Notes: generated by a model not told the origin, from the sequence alone. Counted from the first letter of the stretch, positions 1 through 13,113 are shown. The stretch is 64,000 bases of DNA from Monosporascus cannonballus (GCA_004154925.1 QJNS01000042.1:335652-399651), one strand, 5' to 3'. Made by a program: numbers and translations.

Positions 1-3000
1 TAAAATAAAAAAGTTTTTAACCTTGAAAGTATATTTTATAAGCGATATTAATAATTTTAATTTTGTAAAAAACTTATATATTTTTTATAATATGTTTAAT
101 AATACGGTTATAATGGTTGCTATGTTATAATATTACTTTTTAAAGTTTTTAAATATTTTCGTATTACTAAAATATTTGTATTTTCTGAAAGAACCAGTTA
201 TTTTTAATTTTAATATTATTAACCGTTATTATATTTGTAATATATTTCCGATATTTCCTAAATAATATAAATAATTATTTATGTTTTTTTAATTTACATT
301 TTCGTACGGCTTTCTGATTATTGCGTTTGTTCATAAATATATTGAATTTTTTATGCGAAAATATATTGGCCTTAAGATTTAAATGTCGGGTTTAAAATTT
401 AAGTTAAGAAATAAAACGGAATAATTTCTTTAATTATTTTATTTAATCTTTTTTTTAATTGCTCAATAATTTTAAAATATTTTGTATTTTTGTAATCGGA
501 ATTAATCTTATACATGGTTATTATATTACATATTTCCATATTTCACGTTTTTAAATAATTTAGTATTATTAAGAGAATGTATTATATATTTCGTAATTAA
601 TTTTAACGGAATCTCTTTTTTTACATTAAAATGTAACCGGACATAATTTTTTTAATTTATTAACTTAAAATAAGTAGTTTTTTTATATTATTTTTAAATA
701 ATTTGTCCTTAATATTATCAGTTCTTTAAGATTTTATTACATTAAAATCGGTTTCGTTATAAAGGCGTTTTTAAAACGTTCGAACGTTAGTTATTTTTCT
801 CTTATCAAAAAAGGTTTTTTTCCGGATTAACGTTATTAACGGTACCGATATATCCGCATAATAAGTTATTAAATCGCGGTAAAAGTTTGCGAACCTTAAA
901 ATATTTCGAATTTCCTTAAATGTTTTAAAAATTTCTTATTTTATGAATCGCGCGTAATCTTTCAATATTTATTCGTATTCTTTTTCTGGCGTTAATAATA
1001 AATCCAATATATTTTATCATTTTTATAGCAAATTTGTATTTAAAGATATATAGATTTAAAGCCGCTTTTTTTTAAATGGCTTAAAGCTTTTTTTATTTTT
1101 TATATATAATTTTTTGGATCCGGAAAAATAAGGATATTTTTTATATACATTAAATAAAAAACATTAAGGTATTTTTTAAAACCTTATTCACGTATCGTTA
1201 AAAGGCTTCAAAAACTTTATATAAACTGAATAATATTACCAGTTATTCGTATAAGCCGAACCGCGTTCGGAATGCTGTTTTTTATTCCTTTTTCTTTAAT
1301 TTTAATTTTATAAAACGTTATCTGGATATTTATTTTCGTAAATTACCTAACGTAAAAAAATAACTTTCAGGCTTCCGAATTAAAAGATAAAAGGTAATGG
1401 TTTTTTTCGGTTATAATATTTAACGACCGATAATATTCATAAATACGTTTCGTTTTTGGATTTTTTTATAAGTAAAAGTGGAACCTCTACGGATAAGTTA
1501 TTTATGCGGATATATCCTTTATTTAAAAGCCTTATCAGGGTTTTTCTTAAAGTTAATAATTCGTTTTTAATTATTTTATATATAAATGATCATCATACTG
1601 GCATTTCTTTTCTTATTTCGTTTTTATGAAATAAAATTATATGGTCCATTCCGGGGCGGGGTTGAAATAAAATATTGCCTAATTTTTTATCGAATGATTT
1701 CCGAAACGTTTTTAATTTAAACGGGAAATTTTCGTTAATTTTCATTTTTTAAGCATTAACGTTTTATTAATATTGACCAACATAATGAAAAATAACTAAA
1801 TTTCCTATTTAATCCTTTTAATTTTTTTATCCTTTAAAATTCTGCCCCGAAAAAGGTAATTAAAATTCTTTTTACTTTACGAATTGTTCATACCTTGTTT
1901 CCTTAGGTTTCGTGTCTTTTTTCGTAAACCTTTATATGATTTATTACGCTTACCGTTAAAAAATGTTTTTATATTACGTATACGATATTGTAACATTTTA
2001 TATAGGGTTTTCTTAAAATCAAAGGGTAATTAAGGTTATTAATAATATATACGAATATTCTGGTTTTAAAACCGTGAATATTTATCTTTATATATGTTAT
2101 TTCCTTAATTTCTCCTTGCCCTTATCGGTTTTTTTTCGAACTTTTTTTCATCCGCGTAATTTTATTGGAATACGTAATAACCGTAAGCGTTTTATAAACG
2201 CTTCCCTTATTGCAGTAAAATATTTATATCTTTAATTAATAAAAGTTTTTATAAATCTTTTTTACTTAATATGTATATCGATAGTAAATAAAATGCCGTT
2301 CATATTTTGTTTTACGACCTTTATTTCGGCCTGGGTCGCCTTTTGTTTTTAAACCTATTAATATTTAAAAATTATTTTTTTCCTTTTTCGTTTTTAAATT
2401 CCGAATTTTTAATTTCATACGTTTTTAATAAATTAATCCTTTTTTACGGTTTTTTGCTAATAAAAACGGGAAGTGGTTCGCCTTAAAATTAAGACGCTTA
2501 TAATATAAATAAAGGCTTTTTAGTTTATAAACGTTTCGTTTTTTTAAAATTATTTATTACGTATATTATATCGGCATTAAAAATCAGGTTTAAATTTTTT
2601 GCTTTTACTATTTTATTACAGAAATACCCATTATGTTTATATCGTTATTTGGGTTATTTTCCGCTGGTTATTACTGTCCGATTTAGTTATTAGAAAATTA
2701 TTCTTTTCTTTTGTTACGTTATTTTTTAAGGCGTCCGGTAATTTTTATTACTTTATTTACTTAAACAATATAATATTTAAGAGAATTGATTAAAATTAAA
2801 CCTTGGGTAAATTTTTTATTTAATACTTTTTCTTAAAAAACGTAAGTTTTGTTTCGGTCAACTAAATAATTTCTTTCGTATTTATTAACATTTTTTCTAA
2901 TAAAGAATAAAATAACGAAAATTTCGTATTATCGGTTTATTTTAAGTTTCCAAAATATTTCGTTATTTTTTTATGTTAATTATTATATTATTCGTATAGT

Positions 3001-3678
3001 ACCTAAAACACACCGACAGAGTTAAAAATATTATTGAAATTTCCGGTAATATAATAAATAATAACCGTACGTTATATATTAATTTCGAACTTTTTATATA
3101 TAACATAAAATTACTTACGAATTCTTTTTACGGAAATAACGTTTATTTCGATTTTATAAATTATAAATACGTATTATTTAGAAAGTTTCTTTTTTGTCCC
3201 GTCGAACTTTTCCGGCCAAAATAATGACTTTTATTTAATTCCTATTATTAATTCGATTATTCGAACGCTTTTTGCGGAATATCTTAATTACGTTTCTAAC
3301 TTTGATTAGGTCGACAAAATATTGGTATTTATAAAGATTAATACGTTTCGAATTTATAACTAAATAATAAATTTTTGCTAAGTAATTAAGCCGTTTTTGA
3401 ATTATTCGTCCGTTTATATTAGTTTTTTATTTATTTTGTACAACGTTTTTATATGCTTACGGAATTAAGTTCCTTTTTTTTATATTTCTCCAATTAATAC
3501 TTTATCCGTTATTTTATAACCCTTATTAAACTTATTTAAATTTGCGTTATAACGTTAAATACCTTTTGTAACTTTAGGTAAATAAGGGTTTTTTATTAAG
3601 CCTCGTAAAAAACGTTCGAAAATTCTAATATCTAATTCCGAACGTTTTTCCTTTTGATAAATAATGAACTAGAAAATT
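1..3678 (-). pseudogene. Decayed gag-pol of M1 with reverse transcriptase
   Basis: Read on the minus strand, about 1560-1440 carries an RT start-like segment (KGYIRINNLS, then PLLLIKKSK), corresponding to the 'KGYIRPS..P.GAPVLFVKK' region of gypsy RT. About 1300-1200 matches the region around the FGLYEWLVMPFGL motif. The catalytic box reads YIKN followed by ILIF at 1136-1147, a mutated Y-x-D-D. Gag would lie between the RT and 3678, and RNase H and integrase would lie toward the left edge. Stops are frequent in all frames. The assignment to Ty3/gypsy rests on this RT and on close similarity to element A. Confidence 0.72.
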
Positions 3679-3865
3679 TGTAAAAGGTTTTATGTAAACG
3701 GTTTGCAATCAATTGTTAATAAGAATTTATTTTCTAATTAACAAAAAGGAAAAGAAAAACGAAAATACAGTTAAATATGTTCGCATATAAGGCGTTGCGC
3801 TAATGCTGCTTGGTATCGGCGTTTCTTCGGTGCTCCATAATAGGGCTCCATACAGCCCTATCACA
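3679..3865 (-). repeat. 5' LTR of M1, 187 bp (family 2)
   Basis: In element orientation it starts TGTGATAGGGCTGTATGG and ends near CCTTTTACA. It aligns end to end with the LTRs at 46548-46735 and 53217-53404 (188 bp each). The shared core includes the 'gcattagcgcagcgcc' segment. Confidence 0.9.
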
Positions 3866-3869
3866 TTAA

Positions 3870-5250
3870 TCGAAAAAACGAAACGCAGAAATAATACAAA
3901 TTTATAATAATTACGAAGTATTTAATTAAGTATTAAGGAGAAATTTTAAAATAATAAACGAAAAAATAAAAGTCAAAATATAAATGTAATATTGAAAATA
4001 ACAAGTCAACATTGAATTACTCTAAGGCGTTCGTTTATTTAACTTTTAAGTTAAATTACGAATAAAAAATACAAATAATTAAGTGTTTTACCGGCTTACA
4101 AAATATAAAAAAACCTTTTTAAATTTAATCGGCCTAATTATTTAGCGCATTGTATTGCGATAATAATTAAAATCGATTATCGAAAATATACCTAGCATAT
4201 TAGAGACATTAAAGGAAAAAATAATAATCAAATCCGATATACGGCTAATACCAATGTTATTTGATATAATAATACTTTTTACGGCACGGAGCCAAACGCT
4301 ATAAAGCTTAAGGTTATTTATAGAAAAATTTAGAACCAGACCAAATATTTTAATTAAAACAAAATAGAGCACAGAGTAACGTAATGTAAAATATTTAAAA
4401 GATCTCGTTAGAATGACTGGAAACCCATGTCCACAGAATAATCCAAAAAAAAATCAAAAAAACGAAAATAAACATTTTAATATAATTTGACCTCAGTAAA
4501 TACCAGGCACTCTATAACGGAAAGTCTAATAAGGAATGCGAAAACCTAGGAATTTAACTTAATAAATATTGAAAATATAATAAAAAATGTTTAAAAAAAA
4601 TTTGCGAATATAAAAATTAGATAGAAAAGATTTTTTTCGAAACCCCTAATCGATACGGGAAAATATATGCCATATATTATCGACAACGAAAGTACCCTGA
4701 TTATAAGAAATTAAAATAATTTATTTACAGAAGAAATATTTATATATATTATAAAATATTCGATTTCCTAGACGAATGCCGAAATGATAAAAAGAATAAA
4801 TAATTTTATAGATATTTTCGATTTTATAACCCTGAAGAATATTTATTGATTAACCCCAATAAAGAGCTGGTCCGAAAAAGTAAAATGGCCGTAAAAAGCC
4901 TTGTTTGTTATTATAAGTAATATAATTACGAAACGGAAAGGAATTAATTTAACTTATAATAAAGAAATATTATCAAAACGTTATTAGAGATTTTTATTTT
5001 TAATCAGCATTTATTATTAACCTCAACGCAAGAAGCACTGTCAATAAAAAATACCTTAATTTATACGCGAGCTTTAAAACGATATTTAATACGATATATA
5101 ACCTGATATAATCGAAACCATGGGAAAGTAATTAAGGTAATACGGAAAAAGAATTACAAAACAATTAAGAATAATTAATAAAATTCGAAAAAAAATAATA
5201 ATGCCGGTAATAACGGTAGATTTAATAGCTTAACGCGCTATATACAAAGT
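3870..5250 (+). pseudogene. Decayed gag of element 1
   Basis: The coding sequence is homologous to gag of elements 2 and 3, notably the arginine-rich stretch before the knuckle and the segment around 4160-4210. About 4347-4390 reads KYFN*NKIEHRVT*CK, a nucleocapsid CCHC zinc knuckle (CxxCxxxxHxxxxC) in which the first Cys is Tyr and the second a stop, both explained by G-to-A transitions. The start codon is not available because M1 interrupts the 5' end. Many stops break the frame. The family role would be packaging of the element RNA in cytoplasmic particles. Confidence 0.72.
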
Positions 5251-5399
5251 CATAGATAAGGTTTAACAAATTCGAAAAAGACTTAAAAAGAGATTATTTG
5301 TAAAAAAGCTGCAAAATAATCGAACATAAAGAAATTAAAACGAATTCACTAAAACGGCTTTAAACGCGACGATAAAAATTACTAATGACTTTATCACTT

Positions 5400-8300
5400 T
5401 AGATATAAAAATCGAAAGGTATTAACATATGATAATAATAGATTGCGAAGCTTTAGGCGGAAATTATATTTTATCAACTATAATTAATGGGTTTAAATTA
5501 TTATAAAAATATAAATTAACAAATTATATCGCAACGAATGGCGAAGGTTAGTAATTCGCTTACGATAATAGGAAAATTATATAGCGATATTAGTTATTTC
5601 GAGAACTTTGTCCAACAACGATAGTAAATAATTACTTTCGATATCAGTTCATTTAAGAATTATGATATAATTTAAGATTATTATGGATACGCCAATACGA
5701 ACTTTTTTAATAAAAGGATTAGACAAGTAAGGTTTACCACAGATTATGTTAAAGAATAAAAAAAGAAAAAATTAAGATCGTATTATGGGATCGAAAACGG
5801 CATTAAGTCCAGGCATAAAAACATAATAAAAAGGTTATTATCTAAAGACATATACTATAAAAAATAAGTATTAAAAAATTCCGACGTGCCGTTCTTATTA
5901 TTAAAACTAAATTAAAATAACTAAATAACAATTTAAAATAACAGCTCCAGACGTTAAAAGGTTTAACCAATATATTATAATAATATTTCCTATAGCAGCA
6001 ACTATTTAAAAGGCAATTTGATACGAAATCACCAGAACATAACAAATAAAACTATGAAATAATTTTCAAAATAGGATTTTCGACGGAAATTTACCTTATT
6101 TACAACCTTAACGGAAATAAATTGCGCGCTGTTAAAAAATACCCCAAAAATCGGTTATAAAAGGAATAAATTCGACCCTTAAAATTACCAGCAGAATATC
6201 TAATATTCTTTATATCAAAAAAGAACGAAAAATTATAATTGTAATTAATAATCGACAACTAATCCATATTATGACAAAAGATTAAATATTATTACGATTA
6301 ACTATGGAAATAAAGGGCCGAATTTATAGAACTAAATAATTCATAATATTCGATTTTGAAAATGGATATAACGTTATTAAAAATAAAGGAAAATACAAAT
6401 AAAAAATAACCTTTAGTACAAAATACGAATTATTTAAATATTTCGTTATATTAATAAAATTAACGAACGTACTAATAATTCTTTGACGAATAATTAATTA
6501 TGTATTTCGAAAATTTCTCGATATTTCCGTCGTTTGCTATCTCGACGATATTGTTATTTCTTTTAAAAAACGAAGAAAGTATTTATAAAATAGGTTTACA
6601 AAAATTTTTAAGTTTTATAAAAACCAAAACTATTTATTAATACATAAAAAATATCAATTTTACGTATAAAAAAATAAAATACTTACGATATATTATTACT
6701 TTAGGATATATCAAGATAAATCGAACAAATTTCATTATAATTATAAAGTAATAAACGTTTATTACGGTTAAAAATATGTAGGCATTTTTTAAATTTGGTA
6801 ATTATTACAGTAAGTTTATCTTGAATTTTAGCAAAATAATTATACCTCATATTCATTTTATAAAAAAAGGTTAAAATAAACGTATAAAATAAAAAAATAT
6901 TTTAAAAATTTAAAGATATAATTATTAACGAACTGGTATTAAATCCGTATGATTTAGTTTAACCCGTTAAATTCAAAATACGATACTTCGGATTACGGGT
7001 TAAACGTAATAATTGGACGGGAAAATAATAGAGGCAAATTATAATATATTTTATTTTTTTTAAATAAGTTAAAGGGAACGGCATTTAATTACGGTGTTTT
7101 AAATGAGGAATTTAAGGCCATTATTATGCCCTTCCGATCATTTAGGTATTTCTTAAAAAGAAATTTATAGTAAGTTAGAATTTATACGGATTATTAAGTT
7201 TTTATTCGTTTTACTATAACTAGGGAATTTATAGGACGATAATTAAAATATACGAAAAAATGGGCGAATTTTGATTATGTTATTATTTATAAAAAAGGTT
7301 CAGAAAACGGTAAAATTAATCCTTTAAGCAAACAACCAGATTTCGAAAGAAATTGGTTAAACTTAGTTATATAATTTTTGATACCATTACCACGAGATAT
7401 TTACGCTTGCCACAAATTGCGATAATTCGGGCAATACCTTTTGATATATATCAGAAAGTCCAGCAGTATAAAAACGGTCGTCCAAAAAACCAAAGAACGA
7501 ACAAAACACAAGTTTCTAAAAAATACCGGAAAGGTTTAATACGAAGTATATACCAATATCAGTTACATAAATATCCTGAAATCTATAAAAACCGAAAAGG
7601 GCTTTAACATACATATATTTTTTCTTAAATAAAATTAACGCTATAAAAATTAATGTAACAATATAACGTTTGTGCCAAAATAAAATCTCGACGACAAAAG
7701 CTATAAAGGAAATTATAATTATTATTAATTGCAAAACAACTATAATATTTAGTTATATTTCGCTTTATTACCTAAATTTTTATACGATGAAATCTTATTA
7801 GAAAAATATATTATAATAGTATTGTCGTACTCGTCGATTGATTTACGAAATTCTTCTATTTGTTACCATATCATAAGGACATTGAAGTGGGGCGGGGTGT
7901 TACACCCATGATCAGAATCGGCTGATCAGAAAGCCCGAGTTTCGCATGTATATTAAGAAGTTCTTTTTCACCATGGGTTCAACCCCGAGGCATCACCTGC
8001 AACCATCACCACTCAGCATGTCTTCCGTCATTTTCAGTCATCAAGGTTCAACACCATTAATACAATCGAATTCAGTTCTTCATTTTTCGACAGTCCCATT
8101 CCGTACCGTGACATAAAATGGTTATCCGCATTGATCAAGACCAATTCTCCTTACCCCAATTCAACATAAATGCCGAATACATGGCATATATCTTCTTTAA
8201 ATATATTTTCAGTATGCACGATTTACTAATAAAGACTATTTCAAATAAAAGATTAATATTTGCATCTAAGCTTTAACAAGGTCTTAAAACATAAATCAGC

Positions 8301-9065
8301 CTAAATCATAAATTATTTAACATATTCCAACATTAAATAGATAAACAAATAAATCGAACGAACTAAACTTTCAAAACTTATTTACGATATTATATTAAAT
8401 ACAAAAAAATAGGTTAAAAGCTATATATTGCCCAACTAACCTATAATACTCCTTATTACAAAAACATCAAATAACATTTGCAAAGGCAAATTTTGGTTCT
8501 ATTTCAAAACCTTCGAAAGAAGAACGCGATAACGGTCCAATTAATATTAAAATAATTAGTATATCGGAATAATTACGACAGTTATGTCAAGAAATAAAAA
8601 CAGAACTGGTATTTGTACGAAAACAAATAAACTAATATTACAGCCAAAAAGGTTAAAAAAATTAATTCTCGAAAAGAAGAAAATACTTTTCCTTGTTATA
8701 AAAAATATTCAAATAAAACGCCACAGGAAAAAGCTCGATTTCAAATATATTGGTGCCTATAAAATCGCTAAGAAAATCTCAGAAGACAATTGCCAATTAG
8801 AACTTCCACCAAAGGTTAAACTTCATCCAATCTTTTATATTCCCTTATTCGAATCAGCAGTAAGTACAATCAAAATATATACGCAATAAAACGATATCAA
8901 AATAGAGGACGAAGAATTATATAAGGTGGAAAGAATCTTTGGCATACGAAAATAAAACCGATTTAACCAATATTTAATTAAGTAGAAAAAGCACCCGGAT
9001 TCCGAAAACATCTAAGAACCTGCCAAAAACCTTATAGGCGCTTAACGCCTACTAAAACACTTTCA
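5400..9065 (+). pseudogene. Decayed pol of element 1: PR-RT-RH-IN-GPY/F-chromodomain
   Basis: Protease: IDCEALGGNYI near 5432-5465, a mutated D-S-G-A box. RT: VVCYLDDIVIS with YLDD intact at 6538-6549. RNase H: a DTSDYGLNVIIG segment near 6980-7015. Integrase core: VD*FTKFF before 7880, continuing after the MITE as NAEYMAY, with the ASKL segment expected near the catalytic Glu around 8265. GPY/F: the frame at 8584-8889 (101 aa) carries KYIGAYKIAKKI and LHPIFYIPLFE. Chromodomain: about 8911-9060 reads YKVERIFGIRK, then NQYLIK*KKHPDSENI*EPAKNLIGA, with Trp codons turned to stops. This domain order defines a chromovirus. The pol frame is broken throughout and cannot be functional. Confidence 0.85.
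7883..8163. mobile_element. Unmutated 281-bp MITE with terminal inverted repeats
   Basis: The integrase frame of element 1 is interrupted by a GC-richer segment. Its ends are TGAAGTGGGG (left) and CCCCAATTCA (right), an imperfect terminal inverted repeat. It is flanked by identical 4-bp direct repeats ACAT (7879-7882 and 8164-8167). Removing it with one ACAT restores the same frame as in elements 2 and 3 (lysine-aspartate-isoleucine then NAEYM). It has no coding capacity, so it would be a non-autonomous DNA transposon. It also contains an internal TGATCAG...CTGATCA inverted repeat near 7911-7930. It shows no RIP, being shorter than the usual RIP length threshold or having arrived later. The superfamily is not assigned. 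Confidence 0.82.
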
Positions 9066-9696
9066 CCGGCGGCAACGGGATCAACGAAAAAAGATTCCCA
9101 ATTAAGGTCATTAAGAAAGATCAAGTTAAAAAAATTAATAGGCGGGATAAAAGAAAAAACCTCGACCTCCGCGCGTTCTTATTTGTCCAATTCATCCATT
9201 AACTAAAGTCCGCAATTAATAATTTTAACTCCTTTAACGTAATGAACTTTTATTTCGAGATAAAAACAAAAAAGTAATTAATAATCTTGTTAATATTACG
9301 TTATTTACGTACTAAATCTTCTTTTAGCTTTTCTTAAAGGCCCAAAAGAGTTTCCTTTATAATAGGTTTTCCGCGATTTAAACGATATTTTCCTCCTTAA
9401 TACGAGGTAAAATATCGATTAAAACGCCAGAACCAACGCAGCGACGACAGCATTTAATATATTCGCTATAAAAATGAATTTCTTTAATTATTTAACATTT
9501 AGTATTATTTTCGAAAGAAATGGATCCGGTATAACTTCAAAACCAAATTTAACAATATAAACAGCCAGAAAACCTAAGCTTTCTCATTAATTAAGACAAC
9601 TACGAAACTTCCGGTTCACAATACGACCTGCTATAATATAAAAGATTACTTACTCGGAGAGAAAATTTTTAAGCACAAAAATCTTAAAAAAATTCG
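9066..9696 (+). other. 3' region of element 1 between chromodomain and LTR
   Basis: About 630 bp without a recognisable domain. It resembles the equivalent region of elements 2 and 3 only weakly. It ends in a purine-rich run just before the LTR, expected to act as the polypurine tract. Confidence 0.5.
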
Positions 9697-10067
9697 TATT
9701 ACGACCCAACCCAAAATCGGTCGCAAAAAACCATTGGACTCATATAAAAAGGTTACGTAATTTAAATCCCTCCTGGCATCAATATCAAAATAAATCCATA
9801 CAAAACCAACCGAATCCAACAATGTTAAATCTATAATGATATGAAAATCTACTAAAAACCGAATGAACCTTTAAAAATATATATGTTCGTTATTTTCATA
9901 ATCTAAATAACTTCAGCTTGCAATAATAATTCGTTACACAAGGCACCCTTGGTATTACGAGACGTAACACGTTACTATATCTATTACTCAAAATCCCACG
10001 ATACTTCTACTAACATAAACCCGTACGACTAAGGTTCAATAGTTGGTTAAACCGCCTAGCCGTCACA
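9697..10067 (+). repeat. 3' LTR of element 1, 371 bp, U3 type D
   Basis: It begins tattacgacccaaccc (mutated TGTTACGACC) and ends ggttaaaccgcctagccgtcaca, the conserved family 1 U5-side end. Its U3 half matches the solo LTR at 61878-62247 rather than elements 2 or 3. Confidence 0.88.
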
Positions 10068-10344
10068 GAAATTAATTTTGCATATAATATTGCCGTTATC
10101 GTAAGAAAATTCCTAATTTTTATCATTCCTAATTATATAAGATTTTAATTTGTATTTTAATAGTAATTTAAACCTATTAATTACGTTTAATAAAACATAA
10201 TTTCTGCTTAAAGCTCCGCAATCCATTATTGTGATATATTAATATATTTCAATTTATATTTCCAAGGCAGCAATGTTATTCACGGTTTTCATCGTCGTGT
10301 TTAAAGCTTTTTTGGGGAGTTTTTTCTAATTCTTTTGGGTTTCG

Positions 10345-10715
10345 TATGACGGCTATGCGGTTTAACCAACTATTAAACCTCAAGTCGACGGGTTTATGTT
10401 AGCAGGAATATCGTAGGAATCTGAATAATAAATACAGTAACGTATTATGTCTTATAATACCAAAAATGCGTTAAATAACGATATTATATTATAAGCTAAA
10501 GTTATTTAAATTATTAAAATAATAAACGTATATATATTTTTTTTGGCTTAATTATTCGGAATTATGCCGTTGGTCGTAATTACGATTATTTAGGATTACC
10601 TTTGATTATTAATGATTATTAGCTTGGCAGTGATTACCGTCACGTGACCCGGAAGGTGGCCCGTGCGCTCCCTGCCTGACCGTTTCTTGAGACCCGAGCT
10701 TGTCGGGTCGTAACA
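10345..10715 (-). repeat. Solo LTR, 371 bp, U3 type E
   Basis: On the plus strand it runs from tatgacggctatgcgg to gggtcgtaaca (TG..CA with one transition), with perfect 5-bp duplications TTTCG at 10340-10344 and 10716-10720. Joining the flanks restores the W sequence aligned to X (gggtttcg-ttattc versus ggttttgttattt). It is therefore a solo LTR left by recombination between two LTRs of a full insertion. Confidence 0.92.
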
Positions 10716-10720
10716 TTTCG

Positions 10721-12660
10721 TTATTCTACCACTTTTTTATAAGTAACCTTTTTCTTCTAATTTTTATTCGAACTTATCGATGTTTATTTATGCTTTTGTA
10801 TACAATACGTTTAGCTATTTTATTTGTTATTATTGATAGCTTATCGTCTTTTTCGAATTATATTATTTGCTTTTAATTGTGTTGTAATTTTTTGCCTTAT
10901 TAGGTAAATTGTTTTTTCATGGTGTAGACCGTATCCCATTATGCGTTATGTTAATTATCGTTTTTAAATTCGCTTATAAATTTACGTATTTTTTTAATAG
11001 CTTTTTTTCGTTAGTGTTCGTAATAAATACTAATTAAAAATGTAAATTGATAATAGTTTTTTAGTCGTATTTTTTTACTATATATTGGATTAATTCTTTT
11101 TCCGTTTGGCAATTATATTATTGGTAATAATAAAAAGGGTTATTTTATGTGCATTAGTTCTTTTCAGGCTAGTTTTTTATTTCGGCCAACTGGTGGATAT
11201 TATTTTCTAAGGTTATAAATTGAAAATATCAATATTATGTCTCATTAGTTTTGTGATTTCCGGTTCGATTTGGAAAATCGAAGCCCTTGTAATAAATGAT
11301 AATAATTTTCAATAAATATTTTATGTTTCTTTTTCGTAATCGAGATATTCTTGTCGCCGACAATATATGGTATATATTTTGCCGTAGCGATTAGAGATTC
11401 CGGGACACATTTCCTTTGTTTAATTCGGCTATTTTGGTAATTATCCTTGTAATTTCTCTTGTTATAATCCTAATACTTATCGAGCCAGTTTTTTGGCTTT
11501 GCGTATCTCTTTTTAGATTTCTTGCTTTAGAGAGCCCGGTACGTACTTAGGCCGAATTATATTAATAGATTTGCCTCCGTTCTTTTGATTTTTTCTGGAT
11601 TGTTTTTCAAATACTGGTTTCCAGTTGTCCTAACGGGATTTCTTGGATACCTCGTATTATGTTACCTTATTCCCTATTTTGTTATAATAAAAATATTTGG
11701 TTGAACTCCAGTTTTTCTTGTAAATGGCCCCTAGTTCTATAAGTTTTGGTTCCGTGCTGTAAAAAGTATTATTACGTCGATAAATGTTGGTATTAATCGT
11801 ATATCGAATTTTATTATTATATTTTCTTTTAAATCTTTTAATACGTTAAGTATATTATCGATTATTAATCTTAATTGCTATAACGTTATACTTTGATACA
11901 TAATAAGGTCTATTATAATTAAAAAACTTTTTCTGTATTTTTTAAGTTATCGAAAAATTGGCTATTAATATTTTTTATTCTTAAGTTAATTTTAATTTTA
12001 ATTTAACAACCGTATTCCTGTCTTTAAATATTAATTCTTTTTATTATGATTATTGGATTTGCATTTTGTCTCTTGTTTTTTTTTAGGATTAGGAAATTTT
12101 CATTAATATTTGTTCAAATTTGCGCAATCGTTATATATTAGTAATATTTTCGGATTTCGTTTTGAAATTCATAAAGCAACGTATTTCCTTATAATGTATT
12201 CGAACAAAATAACCGCGGTTTTGATAAATCGTCGAATTGTGAGTTTTATTCGTATAATATATATAATAAATTAGATTGGAAAATATCCGAAAAATATTTA
12301 GTATTAAGCTAGGAATAATTATCACTTTGTCGAGATTCCGTCAAAAAGTTCTGGTTCAAGTGATTTAAGGACCTTTTTTAATGCTTTAATAAAATTTAGC
12401 TAAATAACTTAGCTCGTTAAAAAGGGCTTTACAAGATCGGAAACCTTTTTTTTCTAGCTTCCTATAAGCAGTTTAAAAGCACGTCATAAAATTATTATTA
12501 TTCTTTTTAAACTAAAACATGCGTTTATTTATAATATCTAGGGGTCGAAGAATTGCTTCGCGAAAAAGGCGAAACTGTTTCTTTTCCTTTTCGGATTCCA
12601 TATCGGTATCCGGGTTATTAAGCATCTAGTAAGAGGCTATTCGAGCAACTTGCTAATAAA
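10721..12660 (-). pseudogene. Decayed gag of element W
   Basis: On the minus strand near 11655-11705 the frame reads KYFYYNKIGNKVT*YE, a CCHC knuckle with Cys to Tyr and His to Asn changes. The same position in element X reads CYNCNKIGHKAIQY, so the identification is by direct comparison. The small protease-side piece at 10068-10344 matches 41131-41395 of element X. The N-terminal part ends near 12600, after which the conserved untranslated leader (12660-12719) precedes the LTR. Many stops are present. Confidence 0.72.
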
Positions 12661-12719
12661 TATAATGTCGGCGATAATGCTTACAGTCTGGCAATATTAC
12701 TAAATAAAATCTTATAACG

Positions 12720-13113
12720 CAGAACGCCTTAATAATATAACCAGTTATTAAACTATAAATATACCAATTTATAATAGAAAAATTATCGTAAAATTCTGAA
12801 TAATAAATATAATAATAGCTTACGTTTCGTAGTACCAAAATTACTCCAGGTTATACTACAAACGGTAAATATTAATAAATATTGCAAATTATTATTATCT
12901 AAATTATAGGATTAATACGCGTATATAACTTCCTTATTTTTAGCTTAATTATTTAAAATTACGCAGTCGGTAATAATTACGATTACTTAGGATTATTTCT
13001 GATCGCTGACAATTACCGTCTACGCGGTAATCACCCGTCACATGAGCCGAGAAGTGGCCCGTGTTATCCTTATCTGACTGTTTCTCGAGGCCGAAACCTA
13101 TCATGTCGTATTA
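12720..13113 (-). repeat. 5' LTR of element W, about 394 bp, U3 type E
   Basis: It aligns with the solo LTR at 10345-10715, including the gtaattacgattacttaggatta repeats and the 'gtcacatgagccgagaagtggcccgtg' block (short parts quoted as landmarks). It ends near atgtcgtatta. The first bases are mutated, so the left edge is accurate to a few bases. Confidence 0.8.

Larger units (their letters stand above)
1..3865 (-). mobile_element. Ty3/gypsy element M1 (family 2), 5' part, RIP-decayed
   Basis: This is a minus-strand LTR retrotransposon whose 5' LTR is at 3679-3865 and whose body runs leftward out of the window. The LTR and leader match element A (46548-53404) in the opposite orientation, so the two belong to one family. 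It sits inside the gag region of element 1, and the five bases following its outer end (3866-3870, ttaat) should be the target duplication. The other copy of that duplication lies outside the window. No reading frame is intact. Confidence 0.85.
3866..10067 (+). mobile_element. Ty3/gypsy chromovirus element 1 (family 1), 5' truncated by M1
   Basis: This is a plus-strand family 1 element. Its gag begins inside the region interrupted by M1, and the remainder of gag and the 5' LTR must lie left of the window. Order: gag with CCHC remnant (about 4347-4390), protease, RT, RNase H, integrase, GPY/F domain, chromodomain, about 600 bp of 3' region, then the 3' LTR (9697-10067). Its right end abuts internal sequence of minus-strand element W, so element 1 probably inserted into W. 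It is less mutated than element 3, retaining YLDD. Confidence 0.88.
10068..13113 (-). mobile_element. Family 1 element W, 5' half only
   Basis: This is minus-strand family 1 internal sequence. 10068-10344 and 10721-12719 together align with the protease-to-gag part of element X (about 41100-43430), followed by the 5' LTR at 12720-13113. RT and everything downstream are missing because element 1 abuts it at 10067; the rest presumably lies left of the window. A solo LTR splits it at 10345-10715. Confidence 0.82.
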
